Below, one piece after another: positions 9,251 to 17,113 of a stretch of DNA of 64,000 nt. Each line of letters begins with the position of its first letter. The stretch's first letter is position 1. This DNA comes from Bacteroidota bacterium (GTDB lineage: Bacteria; Bacteroidota; Bacteroidia; Cytophagales; Cyclobacteriaceae), in contig JAFDYU010000008.1 of NCBI GenBank assembly GCA_018267285.1, positions 124,001 to 188,000 on the forward strand, in the 5' to 3' direction. The position numbers and the translations under genes are program-made. The notes under the pieces are model-generated. The model saw only the letters and a list, made by a program, of their open reading frames with translations, was not told the DNA's origin and did no database searches.

Positions 9251-11104
9251 TTAATTGTGTTTAGGATTTATTTGATAGGTAATTTGAAAATTGTAATTGC
9301 GACCGGGCATAGCACGGCCTGCATAAAATTGATAATCGAGGTTGAGCATATTTTTTACGGCAATCCTCAAATCGAATTGATGTTGATGGCAACTCCAAGA
9401 TTTACCCATTGAAGCATTGAGTAACATTACAGCCGGTAACGCAAATACTTCTGAGTTACCACTGTCGGTATATCGTTTGCCGTTGTACTGGGCAGAAATG
9501 TCAACGGATATTTTTTTCCACACCACACGAACATAACCCGAAGCCGTATGCTGTGGAGTATAGATGAGCTGCTTGCCAACAGTGTATTGTTCGTTAGCCG
9601 GGGCTTTGGTGGTAACGGATTTTGTGTATTGATAGGTAATCATCGGGATTATTATCACCCCATTTATTTTCTCTCGAATACTAAGTTTAGCCTCCATGCC
9701 TTGCGCAAGTACCTGCTGAATGTTTTTAGGCCTGTAGTTTCCGCTATCGTCAGGTATCCATTGAATCCAGTCATCTACTCTTTGTGAGAAAAGGGCATTA
9801 CGGATTTCAAAATTTTTGAAACGATAGTTTATGCCCAACTCACCGGCACGGCTTACTTCAGGGAGCAAATTTTTGTTGCCTGCATTTTGCCAGTAGCGGT
9901 CGTTGAGGGTAGGCACTCTGTAGTTCCTTGAAATGTTACCGCTCAATTTTAAGTTGTGACTATCCGTTTTCAGCAATGCATATTCCATTCCGAGATAAGG
10001 AAGAAACGGTGCCTGAAAACCCGATACCACCGGTTGGCGCAGGTTTAAACCAACCGAAAAGCGTTCATTGATATTTTTTTGAATGGAAGCCGTGAAATTA
10101 TACCGGTCTTCCGTAGCGTGGCCGTTTTCATAGTTGGGTATAGTGCCAACGATGTGGTTCCAGTCGGCACCAAGCTGCATGTGTATGGTTTTAGCAACAA
10201 GCAATTCGTGTTTTGCACTTCCAATCCACCGGCTCACGTCACTCACGCTCCCATTGTAAATAATTATATCGCTTACATATCCGCCATTCAGCGACAGCAA
10301 ACCTAAGCGGCTGTTCGACTGATACTGAATACTCAATCGTTGATTTCGATCTTGCTGATTATCTGGGCTGTTGTATAGGCCGATTGTAGGTTGTATGTCG
10401 CGATCGGCATTGTGGTACCAATAATGCAAGCTTAACACCTTGGCCGAAGACCATCGGTATTCAACATCTTGTAAAATACCCGACTGCCGGAAAGCCGCAT
10501 GAGGCTGACGCTCACCGGTAAGCAAAACCGGAAAATTATTTTCTGAGGATAGGTTGTACAGTTTTGTTTTAAAACCAAATTTATTTTTTGACCACGAAGA
10601 ATTAGCCGAAGAAAAATACCGACCGAAGCTCCCCACATCTTGTGTGAAGGAAAAAAAATTATTGGGTGATGGTGAAGTAGAACTGAGCAGCACCGTGCCG
10701 CCAAAAGCACCGCTGCCAAACCGTGCACTGCCTGCGCCTTCGTGTATTTTTATTTCATCAAAAGCTGTGGCCGGTAAAATGGAAAAATCGGCTTGCCCCA
10801 GAGAGAAGCTGGTGATGTTTATTCCATTCCACAGAACAGAAGTGTGTTGAGGTGAAGTGCCGCGCATGCTAATGCCCGACAGCATTCCATTTCCGTATGT
10901 TCTAAAATAAATCGGAAGCTGGAGCGCAAGAATTTCGCTCAGGTTTCTCGAACGCCCTTGAGCTTTTAGTGTAGAATCAAGTAATACAAGGCTTGAGCCC
11001 GCCAGATACTTTTCATCGGGCAAGCCATACACCGTTACCGGTTTTAGTACGGCAGAGTCTTTCTGTTGTGCTACGCCACAAAGGCAAAGCAACCAGCACC
11101 ACAA
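9251..11104 (-). CDS. btuB: TonB-dependent outer membrane receptor, BtuB-like (start disrupted by a T-run)
   Basis: A 617-residue open frame for a TonB-dependent receptor. The plug domain starts near SSLVLLDSTLKAQGRSRNLSEI and includes GNGMLSGISMRGTSPQH and IKIHEGAGSARFGSGAFGG. A 22-strand-type barrel follows, ending in an aromatic-rich C-terminus. A cobalamin riboswitch 5' of the gene and a BtuG-like lipoprotein 3' of it point to B12 uptake. The only in-frame start is TTG at 11104, which would leave a signal peptide lacking its basic N-terminus. An ATG at 11124 (MRTGFFF) is one base out of frame across eleven T at 11113-11103. With 9 or 12 T the frames join into a normal signal peptide. Sequencing error or phase variation are both possible. 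Confidence 0.85.
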   Translation of the reverse strand: MWCWLLCLCGVAQQKDSAVLKPVTVYGLPDEKYLAGSSLVLLDSTLKAQGRSRNLSEILALQLPIYFRTYGNGMLSGISMRGTSPQHTSVLWNGINITSFSLGQADFSILPATAFDEIKIHEGAGSARFGSGAFGGTVLLSSTSPSPNNFFSFTQDVGSFGRYFSSANSSWSKNKFGFKTKLYNLSSENNFPVLLTGERQPHAAFRQSGILQDVEYRWSSAKVLSLHYWYHNADRDIQPTIGLYNSPDNQQDRNQRLSIQYQSNSRLGLLSLNGGYVSDIIIYNGSVSDVSRWIGSAKHELLVAKTIHMQLGADWNHIVGTIPNYENGHATEDRYNFTASIQKNINERFSVGLNLRQPVVSGFQAPFLPYLGMEYALLKTDSHNLKLSGNISRNYRVPTLNDRYWQNAGNKNLLPEVSRAGELGINYRFKNFEIRNALFSQRVDDWIQWIPDDSGNYRPKNIQQVLAQGMEAKLSIREKINGVIIIPMITYQYTKSVTTKAPANEQYTVGKQLIYTPQHTASGYVRVVWKKISVDISAQYNGKRYTDSGNSEVFALPAVMLLNASMGKSWSCHQHQFDLRIAVKNMLNLDYQFYAGRAMPGRNYNFQITYQINPKHN

Positions 11105-11233
11105 AAAAAAAAACCTGTACGCATCCTTTGTTTTTTAAAAACTGTGCGACAGGTGTAAATCCGGCAAGTAGAGAACAACAAGTGTTGTCGGTACATTCCG
11201 GCCTTTCACCCGAAAGCCTAAATCAATTTTTGA

Positions 11234-11424
11234 ACCGATGGCAGGTCTCCTGGCTCTCCTTGTGCTGATGCCTTCCCGTTCCCGATTATATCGGGCAGTG
11301 GCTTAGAGTTCAGCAACCATTTGAAATTTTCAAATGTGGATTACAGTTGCGGGGACAGCTCCCGTTTTTAACGGGATTCCCTTTTCATCGCCTGAAAGCG
11401 TAAACTTGCAGGCGAACCATCAGT
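11234..11424 (-). promoter_or_regulatory. cobalamin (B12) riboswitch
   Basis: Read on the minus strand, it holds the conserved B12-box elements: GGCGATGAAAAGGGAA, then CTGTCCCCGCAACTGT and finally GAGCCAGGAGACCTGCC near the 3' end. The outer stem P1 can form between ACTGATGG (11424-11417) and CCATCGGT (11241-11234) with one G-U pair. It ends about 110 bases before the BtuB-like start, on the same strand. In the family, adenosylcobalamin binding turns the downstream genes off, so it should repress btuB and the BtuG-like gene when B12 is plentiful. Confidence 0.95.
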
Positions 11425-11430
11425 CCGGTG

Positions 11431-11460
11431 CAAACATAAAAAAAATTAGGAACTTGCAAC
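11431..11460 (-). promoter_or_regulatory. Bacteroidota-type promoter for the riboswitch/btuB transcript
   Basis: On the minus strand, GTTG at 11460-11457 and TATGTTTG at 11438-11431 are separated by 18 bases. This is close to the Bacteroidota consensus TTTG-N19-TAnnTTTG. The predicted transcript start, near 11424, falls at the first base of riboswitch stem P1. Confidence 0.65.
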
Positions 11461-11478
11461 TTCTTTTAAAAATTTGAA

Positions 11479-12618
11479 ATGAAAACATCAAGCGTAATTA
11501 TTTTGTTGATGTCCGGTTTTTGGTTGCTATCCGGATGCAGCACAAAGAAAGAGAGAGCAGGCCGCGACATCAATGTATCGAGTATTAAATACGCCACCGG
11601 ATTTACTATTCAGAAATTAAATGACGGCAATAAAATAGTGGAAGTTGGCTACCCGTACCAAGATGCTAAAACCGGATATAAATATTTGCTGGTGCAGAAA
11701 GGTAACGAAGTTCTCAAGCACGAACCGGATGTGGAAGTAGTTGTTGTGCCGATCGAATCCATCGTGTGCACGTCCACCACGCACATACCATTGCTCGACT
11801 ATCTATACGAAACCAACAAACTTATTGGCTTCCCAACTACGGATTACATCAGCTCATTAAAAATGCGACAGCGTATTGATTCGGGAAACGTGAAAGACCT
11901 GGGCATTGATAAGGGTATGAATATCGAAGCTTTGTTTGCACTCAAGCCTTCGATGGTGATGGGCTACCAGATGAGCAGCGACCTCGGGCAAATGAAAAAA
12001 ATTAAAGAGTTGGGCATTCCGGTTGTTATCAATGCCGAGTATTTGGAAAAACATCCGTTGGGGCGGGCGGAGTGGATAAAATTTATGGCATTGTTTTTTA
12101 ATAAAGAAAAAGAAGCCGATTCAGTTTTCAGGGTTATTGAAAAAGAATATTTAACTGTACAGCAATTGGTAAAGAGCGAACCCACACAGCCAACGGTGAT
12201 GAGCGGCATTGTTTACGGAGATGCCTGGTTTATGCCCGGTGGCAAAAATTATGCGGCCACTCTTTTGCAAGATGCCGGATGCAATTATTTATGGAGTGAT
12301 ACCGGCTCTGATGGTTTTTTGCAGGTTAGTTTTGAGTCTGTTTTTGCCAAAGCCAAAGCAGCCGATTTATGGATTGGTGTAGGAAGTTTTAAGTCGTTGA
12401 AAGAAATGGAAGCTGCCGAGAAGCGCTACACACTATTTCAACCCTTCAAAAACAAAAATGTATTTACGTACAACACAAGAGTAGGTGCAAAAGGAGGTAG
12501 CGAATTTTTAGAGCTGGGTTATCTGCGCCCCGATATTATTTTGAAAGATCTGGTGAAAATTGCCCACCCAGATTTATTGCCACAATACGAAACTTATTTT
12601 TACACAAGGCTTAACTAA
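11479..12618 (+). CDS. ABC transporter substrate-binding lipoprotein, BtuF-like
   Basis: A 379-residue class III periplasmic binding protein. The signal sequence ends in a lipobox (LLSGC, Cys20). Two lobes joined by a long helix are expected: the first opens at VVVVPIESIVCTSTTHIPLLD, the second holds SGIVYGDAWFMPGGKNYAATLL. The family binds B12 or iron-siderophores. Its position, divergent from the riboswitch-controlled BtuB/BtuG genes, favours cobalamin. No permease (BtuC) or ATPase (BtuD) genes follow, so they must be elsewhere. The riboswitch is on the other strand and does not lie in this gene's leader. The ATG at 11479 gives a normal lipoprotein signal. Confidence 0.78.
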   Translation: MKTSSVIILLMSGFWLLSGCSTKKERAGRDINVSSIKYATGFTIQKLNDGNKIVEVGYPYQDAKTGYKYLLVQKGNEVLKHEPDVEVVVVPIESIVCTSTTHIPLLDYLYETNKLIGFPTTDYISSLKMRQRIDSGNVKDLGIDKGMNIEALFALKPSMVMGYQMSSDLGQMKKIKELGIPVVINAEYLEKHPLGRAEWIKFMALFFNKEKEADSVFRVIEKEYLTVQQLVKSEPTQPTVMSGIVYGDAWFMPGGKNYAATLLQDAGCNYLWSDTGSDGFLQVSFESVFAKAKAADLWIGVGSFKSLKEMEAAEKRYTLFQPFKNKNVFTYNTRVGAKGGSEFLELGYLRPDIILKDLVKIAHPDLLPQYETYFYTRLN

Positions 12619-12620
12619 GA

Positions 12621-12682
12621 GTTGATGGTTGTTCGTTGTTTGTTGTTTGTATTAAGTCTCTCAAACAACGAACACCATCAAC
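12621..12682. repeat. 21-22 bp inverted repeat between convergent genes
   Basis: The left arm 12621-12642 (GTTGATGGTTGTTCGTTGTTTG) and right arm 12662-12682 are complementary except for one extra base. The spacer is 19 bases. It fills the gap between the convergent BtuF-like and DUF4097-like genes and could end transcription from both sides, though clear T-runs are lacking. Confidence 0.6.
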
Positions 12683-12690
12683 CAACTAAG

Positions 12691-13419
12691 CTAAAGAGCT
12701 TTCCTTAAATACACATTTCCGTATTTCGATTCGAAACTATAGCTGGGTCCACTGCCGGGTTTTGCATTTACCAACGTATGAAAATCGCCAAACTCATTTC
12801 CACTGAATTTAAAATCAAAGTTGGTGTAAATCTGGCCGTAGTTGGTTTCGGCTTTCAAGTTGCCCACCTGTTTTTCTGCGAGGGCCGCGTCCACTCCGCC
12901 ATACGTTGATTCGGCCGTGAGCGGGCCGCTGAACTCTTTTATTTCTATTGTGCCGTAGGTTGACAGAATTTTTGTTTCCACATTCTTGGGTATTTTAATA
13001 ACCAAAAAAATATCAATATCGGTGCCCCAATTCATGGTGTTGTAATCGCGTCCATTCTCTGCGGTGTATTTTCTGTAATCTTCCTTCGTTTTGAAGATTA
13101 TTTTTTTTCCGTTGTGCCAAATGGTTATCCGGTGCGGCAAATTTTTCAGGTTTTTGATTTCGCCCACCACCGAAATTTCGTTTGCATCGGAAGTGCTCTC
13201 AAGCGAAAACGCACCGTCATTTTCCCCTCCGTTAATGGTTGCTTCGCCCGTAATCGAGATTTCGTTTTTATCCCAAGTGCTTACTTTGATCAGTTCTGGG
13301 TAATCGAACTCCATTTTTATTTTTTGCCCCGGCTGAACAACCATCGTTTTAGTAATGGGGGTTTGCGCAATTGCTGCAATCGAAATAAGGATGCAGTAAA
13401 AAAGCAATTTTGTTTTCAT
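12691..13419 (-). CDS. exported DUF4097-like beta-helix protein, paralogue 1
   Basis: A 242-residue protein with a signal peptide (about 1-18, ending AIAQT). The rest is beta-strand rich and shows regularly spaced short repeats such as TYGTIEIKEF, TYGGVDAAL, NYGQIYTNF and KYGNVYLRK, typical of the DUF4097 adhesin-like fold. It ends in YGNVYLRK, as does paralogue 2. The middle holds an acidic, charged linker. It is the last gene of an ECF sigma operon. Proteins of this kind are often found with sigma/anti-sigma pairs in Bacteroidota. Their function is unknown; an envelope-located sensor or structural role is an inference. Confidence 0.6.
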   Translation of the reverse strand: MKTKLLFYCILISIAAIAQTPITKTMVVQPGQKIKMEFDYPELIKVSTWDKNEISITGEATINGGENDGAFSLESTSDANEISVVGEIKNLKNLPHRITIWHNGKKIIFKTKEDYRKYTAENGRDYNTMNWGTDIDIFLVIKIPKNVETKILSTYGTIEIKEFSGPLTAESTYGGVDAALAEKQVGNLKAETNYGQIYTNFDFKFSGNEFGDFHTLVNAKPGSGPSYSFESKYGNVYLRKAL

Positions 13420-13437
13420 ATTTTGTAGTTAGGAGTC

Positions 13438-13481
13438 ATGGGTTGCTGCTGTTAGTGCCCAGCTCGTAACGAGCAACCCAT
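13438..13481 (-). repeat. intercistronic hairpin between the two DUF4097-like genes
   Basis: The arms ATGGGTTGCT (13438-13447) and AGCAACCCAT (13472-13481) are perfectly complementary over 10 bp with a 24-base loop. The inner part holds a second possible stem, GCTCG-taa-CGAGC. No T-run follows, so an RNA processing or partial attenuation role is more likely than full termination. Confidence 0.5.
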
Positions 13482-13491
13482 AACTGGTTTG

Positions 13492-14256
13492 TTATTTCTT
13501 CCTCAAATAAACTTTTCCGTAGTTGGAGCTAAGATCTATTTTCATACCTCCACCGTTGATCTTACCCGTTACGCGGTCGTCATAACGAACCAAATCGCCC
13601 AGCTTTTCATACTCAATTTTAAACTCGGGTGCTGCATAGATTTCTCCGTACGAGGTGCTCATCTTAATATCGGCTTTGGTGGCTTGAGGTAGCGACACAT
13701 CCACATACCCATATATCGACACAATAGAAATAGGACCCTTTACATTTGCATTGAAGTCGGCCTCTACGTGTCCGTACACACTTTTCACCGTCATCGGGCC
13801 GGTTACGTTTTCCAATTCTACGCTGTTGTAGTTTGCCGATACCTCTATTTCATTTTCCAGGTTTTTGAATTTGGCTTCACCACCGTATTGCGATTCGTGT
13901 TCGTAATAAACGGTTACACCTTTGGGCACTTGAATGGTTACGTTGGGCGAGTTCATTTTTTTCAGCTGACGCACTTCTACCACATTTCCCTTGTCGGCCA
14001 CATTGATGCCAAGCCCTGTGTTATCTTCGAGGCCCAGGCTGTTGATGGCTCGTAATCCTTTCGACCTTTCGTCTTCGTCTCGGTCGCGGTGATCGTTAGA
14101 GGTGAAAACAATTTCATTTCCACTGGTTCCCTCTACGGTAACACGGCCGATGTAAATGGCAATCTTACCAGTGCTTTTTGCAATTTTATATTCTTGCGCA
14201 GACGCAAAACACACAACCGCCACCATCATCCCTAAAATCAAAATCAACTTTTTCAT
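13492..14256 (-). CDS. exported DUF4097-like beta-helix protein, paralogue 2
   Basis: A 254-residue protein with a signal peptide (about 1-20, ending CFASAQ). It carries the same repeated short turns as its neighbour: QYGGEAKFKN, NYNSVELENV, VYGHVEADF, IYGYVDVSL, SYGEIYAAP and NYGKVYLRK. The repeat spacing of about 22 residues fits a right-handed beta-helix or similar solenoid. An acidic stretch (DHRDRDEDERSKG) lies near residue 55. It is third in the operon sigma factor - HEAT-repeat membrane protein - DUF4097 - DUF4097. No catalytic residues are recognisable. The shared C-terminus with paralogue 1 indicates tandem duplication. Confidence 0.62.
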   Translation of the reverse strand: MKKLILILGMMVAVVCFASAQEYKIAKSTGKIAIYIGRVTVEGTSGNEIVFTSNDHRDRDEDERSKGLRAINSLGLEDNTGLGINVADKGNVVEVRQLKKMNSPNVTIQVPKGVTVYYEHESQYGGEAKFKNLENEIEVSANYNSVELENVTGPMTVKSVYGHVEADFNANVKGPISIVSIYGYVDVSLPQATKADIKMSTSYGEIYAAPEFKIEYEKLGDLVRYDDRVTGKINGGGMKIDLSSNYGKVYLRKK

Positions 14257-14322
14257 AATTTTTTTATTTAAATTTTTATTCTCTCAATTCATTATGATGA
14301 TCGATCACATCATCGAATCATT

Positions 14323-15090
14323 TTATGATAATTTTAAAATCCCAAAGTGAGCTTCATCTTTTACTGCTTTCATAACGTTGTTATCGCGAGTGATTTTTTC
14401 TAATTCGTTCAGCACTTGTTTTTCTTTCATTTTAACCAAGAGCCGGATGAGTGCAATCTGAACCATCGGGTCTTTTTGCGTAGCAAGCGACAACACCAAT
14501 TGGCTGCGCACGTGCGGTTGCTGGTAGAATTTTCCGAGTGCCTCTAACGCGGCAAGCCGCACGTTGGTGTTGGTATCTTCGTTCATGCTTTTTACAAGTG
14601 CATTTACAATGTCGTCATCGGCTTGCTTCATGTCGTAGGCTACGGTGGCGCCTGTGAGCCGTTGGCTGGCCGACTGATTTTCGAGCATGGCCATCATCAG
14701 GTTTTTTTGGCTTTCCATTTCTTTTTTCAGCGCTGCGATTTCCTCCTCATGCTGGCGGCTTTGATTTATCTTGTTGCCGATTATTACGCCCACCATAACC
14801 AGAGCAACCGCTGCGGCTACGCGCATCCAGGGTTGAAAAAAAACTTGCTTTTGTCGTGTGGAAAAAGAAATTTCTTCTTTTAAGGATTTTTCAAATTTTG
14901 GTTTCATCGAAGCGCTGGGCTCAACCTGCGGAACTTGGTTCATCAAGTTCATCACTTCCTTCAACTGAACATAAAGCACATCGGCCTCTTTATTTTCAGT
15001 TAATTCTTTTTCGATCATCAACCGATCGGCTTCGTTTAGGTTGCCATCGATGTAGTCAATCAACAAGCTTTCCAAATTTTCCTTTTCCAT
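14323..15090 (-). CDS. membrane-anchored anti-sigma candidate with HEAT repeats
   Basis: A 255-residue protein directly after an ECF sigma gene. Residues 1-55 resemble the helical anti-sigma domain (LLIDYIDGNLNEADRLMIEK) but lack the Cys/His zinc ligands of ZAS domains. One membrane helix, VAAAVALVMVGVIIGN, lies at about residues 92-107. A short coiled coil follows (EEEIAALKKEMESQ), then HEAT-like repeats to the end (VRLAALEALGKF, VQIALIRLLVKM). It would hold the sigma factor at the inner membrane with the HEAT part outside, able to read an envelope signal (inference). The ATG at 15090 follows the sigma stop by 54 bases, with a 20-bp palindrome in between. Confidence 0.7.
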   Translation of the reverse strand: MEKENLESLLIDYIDGNLNEADRLMIEKELTENKEADVLYVQLKEVMNLMNQVPQVEPSASMKPKFEKSLKEEISFSTRQKQVFFQPWMRVAAAVALVMVGVIIGNKINQSRQHEEEIAALKKEMESQKNLMMAMLENQSASQRLTGATVAYDMKQADDDIVNALVKSMNEDTNTNVRLAALEALGKFYQQPHVRSQLVLSLATQKDPMVQIALIRLLVKMKEKQVLNELEKITRDNNVMKAVKDEAHFGILKLS

Positions 15091-15108
15091 AACACTTCAC
15101 CTCAATGC

Positions 15109-15128
15109 ACTTCGTGTCGACACGAAGT
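15109..15128. repeat. 20-bp perfect palindrome between the sigma and anti-sigma genes
   Basis: The sequence ACTTCGTGTCGACACGAAGT is its own reverse complement and lies 16 bases after the sigma stop and 18 bases before the next start. In RNA it could form a 9- or 10-bp stem with almost no loop. In DNA it could be a dimer-binding operator. Confidence 0.6.
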
Positions 15129-15144
15129 ACAGTTTCGGATTTTT

Positions 15145-15696
15145 TTAGTTTGTTTTCTCTAATTCAAAATAATGTTCTCTCAATTTCCCAATGGCCCGGT
15201 GCACCTTCACTTTAATGTTGGCCACCGTGGTTTCCATGATAACCGCCACTTCTTCGTACTTCAGATGTTGAAAACGGGTGAGCACCAACAACTCGCGCTG
15301 TTCATCGCTTAACCGAGCCAGTGAGCGATGGAGCAGTTGCTCTTGCTCCTCTTGGTTTTCGTCCGTTTCCGAAATCTGCTCCTTCATCTTTTCAACATCC
15401 GTATAGTTTGCTTTGTTTTTGTTCGAATGATAATGATCAGCAAAAACATTGCGCGCCATTTGGTAAATCCACGACTGAAACCGGTTGCCCTCGCGATAAC
15501 TGTTCCGGTATTTGATCAACCGCAGGAAAACATTTTGGCACAGATCTTCAGCCAACATGGTATCGTTCGAAAGCTGCCTCAGAAAATTGAAAATCCGCTT
15601 ATGGTATCGTTCGAACAGTACCGAAGCCTGCTGAAGCTCACCGTTTTTCACGGCTTCCATAATCTGCTCGTCCGTTGTCAATCGCTCGATTTTCAA
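15145..15696 (-). CDS. ECF RNA polymerase sigma factor (RpoE-like)
   Basis: A 183-residue sigma-70 family protein. Region 2 (about residues 25-95) includes LAEDLCQNVFLRLIKYRNSY and RFQSWIYQMARNVFADHYH. Region 4 (about 125-178) includes DEQRELLVLTRFQHLKYEEV and an HTH ending VANIKVKVHRAIGKLREH. A charged linker, EQISETDENQEEQEQ, joins them. It starts the operon with the HEAT-repeat anti-sigma candidate and two DUF4097-like proteins, so it probably directs an envelope response and its own operon. The start is TTG at 15696; an ATG 36 bases later is also possible. The MFS gene is divergent, 152 bases away. Confidence 0.92.
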   Translation of the reverse strand: MKIERLTTDEQIMEAVKNGELQQASVLFERYHKRIFNFLRQLSNDTMLAEDLCQNVFLRLIKYRNSYREGNRFQSWIYQMARNVFADHYHSNKNKANYTDVEKMKEQISETDENQEEQEQLLHRSLARLSDEQRELLVLTRFQHLKYEEVAVIMETTVANIKVKVHRAIGKLREHYFELEKTN

Positions 15697-15848
15697 AATT
15701 CAGGTTAGTTACTGCGTGGAGGTGGAAAGGTTACACATGGGTATTAAGTTAATTAATGACATTCTAATATTCAGACCAATTTGACTATTAGCAAATAACA
15801 GACAACGATTAACGGCATATTCACTACTTTCACGGCAAATTTTTTGAT

Positions 15849-17078
15849 ATGTCGAAACGCCCAGCCATCGGATTCATCTTTGCCACGGTTTTAATTGATG
15901 TAACGGGTTTTGGCATTATCATACCGGTGATGCCGTCCTTAATTCAAGGTTTAACGGGTGGCACGGTGAGCGAAGCAGCACAACTGGGTGGCATACTTTA
16001 CGGATCGTATGCGGTAATGCAATTTTTTTGTGCCCCGATTGTAGGAGGCCTCAGCGACAAATTTGGGAGACGCCCGGTGTTGTTGGCATCGCTTTTCGGT
16101 TTTGGCATTGATTATCTTTTCCTGGCATTCGCACCAACTATCGGTTGGTTGTTTTTAGGCCGAACGATTGCCGGAGTTATGGGCGCCAGTTTTTCGAGTG
16201 CGAATGCTTACATAGCCGATATCAGTACTCCTGAAAAGCGTTCGCAGAATTTTGGATTAATGGGAGCCGCGTTTGGCCTTGGGTTTATCATTGGCCCCAT
16301 GTTGGGCGGATTTTTTGGCAGCTATGGGCCACGTGTGCCGTTTATTGCCGCTGCGGTTCTTGCGTTGCTCAACTGGCTTTATGGATATTTTATCCTGCCC
16401 GAGTCGCTCAAGCCCGAAAACCGAAGGGAATTTACCTGGGCGCGCGCCAACCCGCTGGGTACACTAAAGAGTTTGTTCCGCTACCCGGTGGTGCGTGGGT
16501 TGTTTATTGCACTCGCTTTTATTTATATCGCCTCGCATGCGGTGCAATCGAATTGGGCGTATTACACCACCGAAAAATTTAATTGGACAACCAAAGAGAT
16601 TGGTTATTCACTCGCGGTAGTGGGAATAGTTTTTGCCGTTGTAATGGGTGGATTGATACGCGTGATCATTCCTAAACTCGGTCAACAACGCAGCGTGTAC
16701 GTTGGCCTGGGGCTCTATTCGCTTGGCTTTTTTCTTTATGCTTTTGCCACGCAAAGCTGGATGATGTATGCCTTCACCGTAATTTATTGTCTTGGTGGTA
16801 TTGCGGGTCCGGCATTGCAAGGAATCATGTCGGGCATTGTGGCCCCCACCGAGCAGGGCGAGCTGCAAGGCGGATTTACAAGTATGATGAGCGCCACTTC
16901 TATCGTTGGCCCTGTATTGATGAGTTCGATTTTTTCTTTCTTCACCCGGTCGCACGATTCACTTTATTTTCCCGGAGCGGCCATGTTGCTGGGGGCGGTG
17001 CTCACACTATGCAGCGCAGTGCTGGCGCGGATGGCGCTGAAGCGAAACCTGAAACCGATAGAGGCCGGAACGGAGTAA
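15849..17078 (+). CDS. MFS efflux transporter, TetA/TCR-type
   Basis: A 409-residue protein with 12 predicted membrane helices. The N-terminus [15 protein letters not shown] and the loop 2-3 motif [14 protein letters not shown] (MFS motif A) at about residue 64 match the TetA/TCR group of drug-proton antiporters. Motif C-like glycine-rich segments in helix 5 ([11 protein letters not shown]) support the antiporter class. It sits in the inner membrane. In Bacteroidota such genes are common and their real substrate is usually unknown, so tetracycline resistance should not be assumed. There is no TetR-type regulator alongside. The ECF sigma gene is divergent, and a TPR gene converges 35 bases downstream. 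Confidence 0.88.
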   Translation: MSKRPAIGFIFATVLIDVTGFGIIIPVMPSLIQGLTGGTVSEAAQLGGILYGSYAVMQFFCAPIVGGLSDKFGRRPVLLASLFGFGIDYLFLAFAPTIGWLFLGRTIAGVMGASFSSANAYIADISTPEKRSQNFGLMGAAFGLGFIIGPMLGGFFGSYGPRVPFIAAAVLALLNWLYGYFILPESLKPENRREFTWARANPLGTLKSLFRYPVVRGLFIALAFIYIASHAVQSNWAYYTTEKFNWTTKEIGYSLAVVGIVFAVVMGGLIRVIIPKLGQQRSVYVGLGLYSLGFFLYAFATQSWMMYAFTVIYCLGGIAGPALQGIMSGIVAPTEQGELQGGFTSMMSATSIVGPVLMSSIFSFFTRSHDSLYFPGAAMLLGAVLTLCSAVLARMALKRNLKPIEAGTE

Positions 17079-17113
17079 AGACAAATTCAAACATTGATCT
17101 TTATTTTGGCAAA

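Noticed and set aside
11425-11478. A second riboswitch for the BtuF-like gene
   Set aside because: Only about 54 bases lie between the minus-strand riboswitch and the ATG, too few for a cobalamin aptamer, and all conserved elements read on the minus strand.
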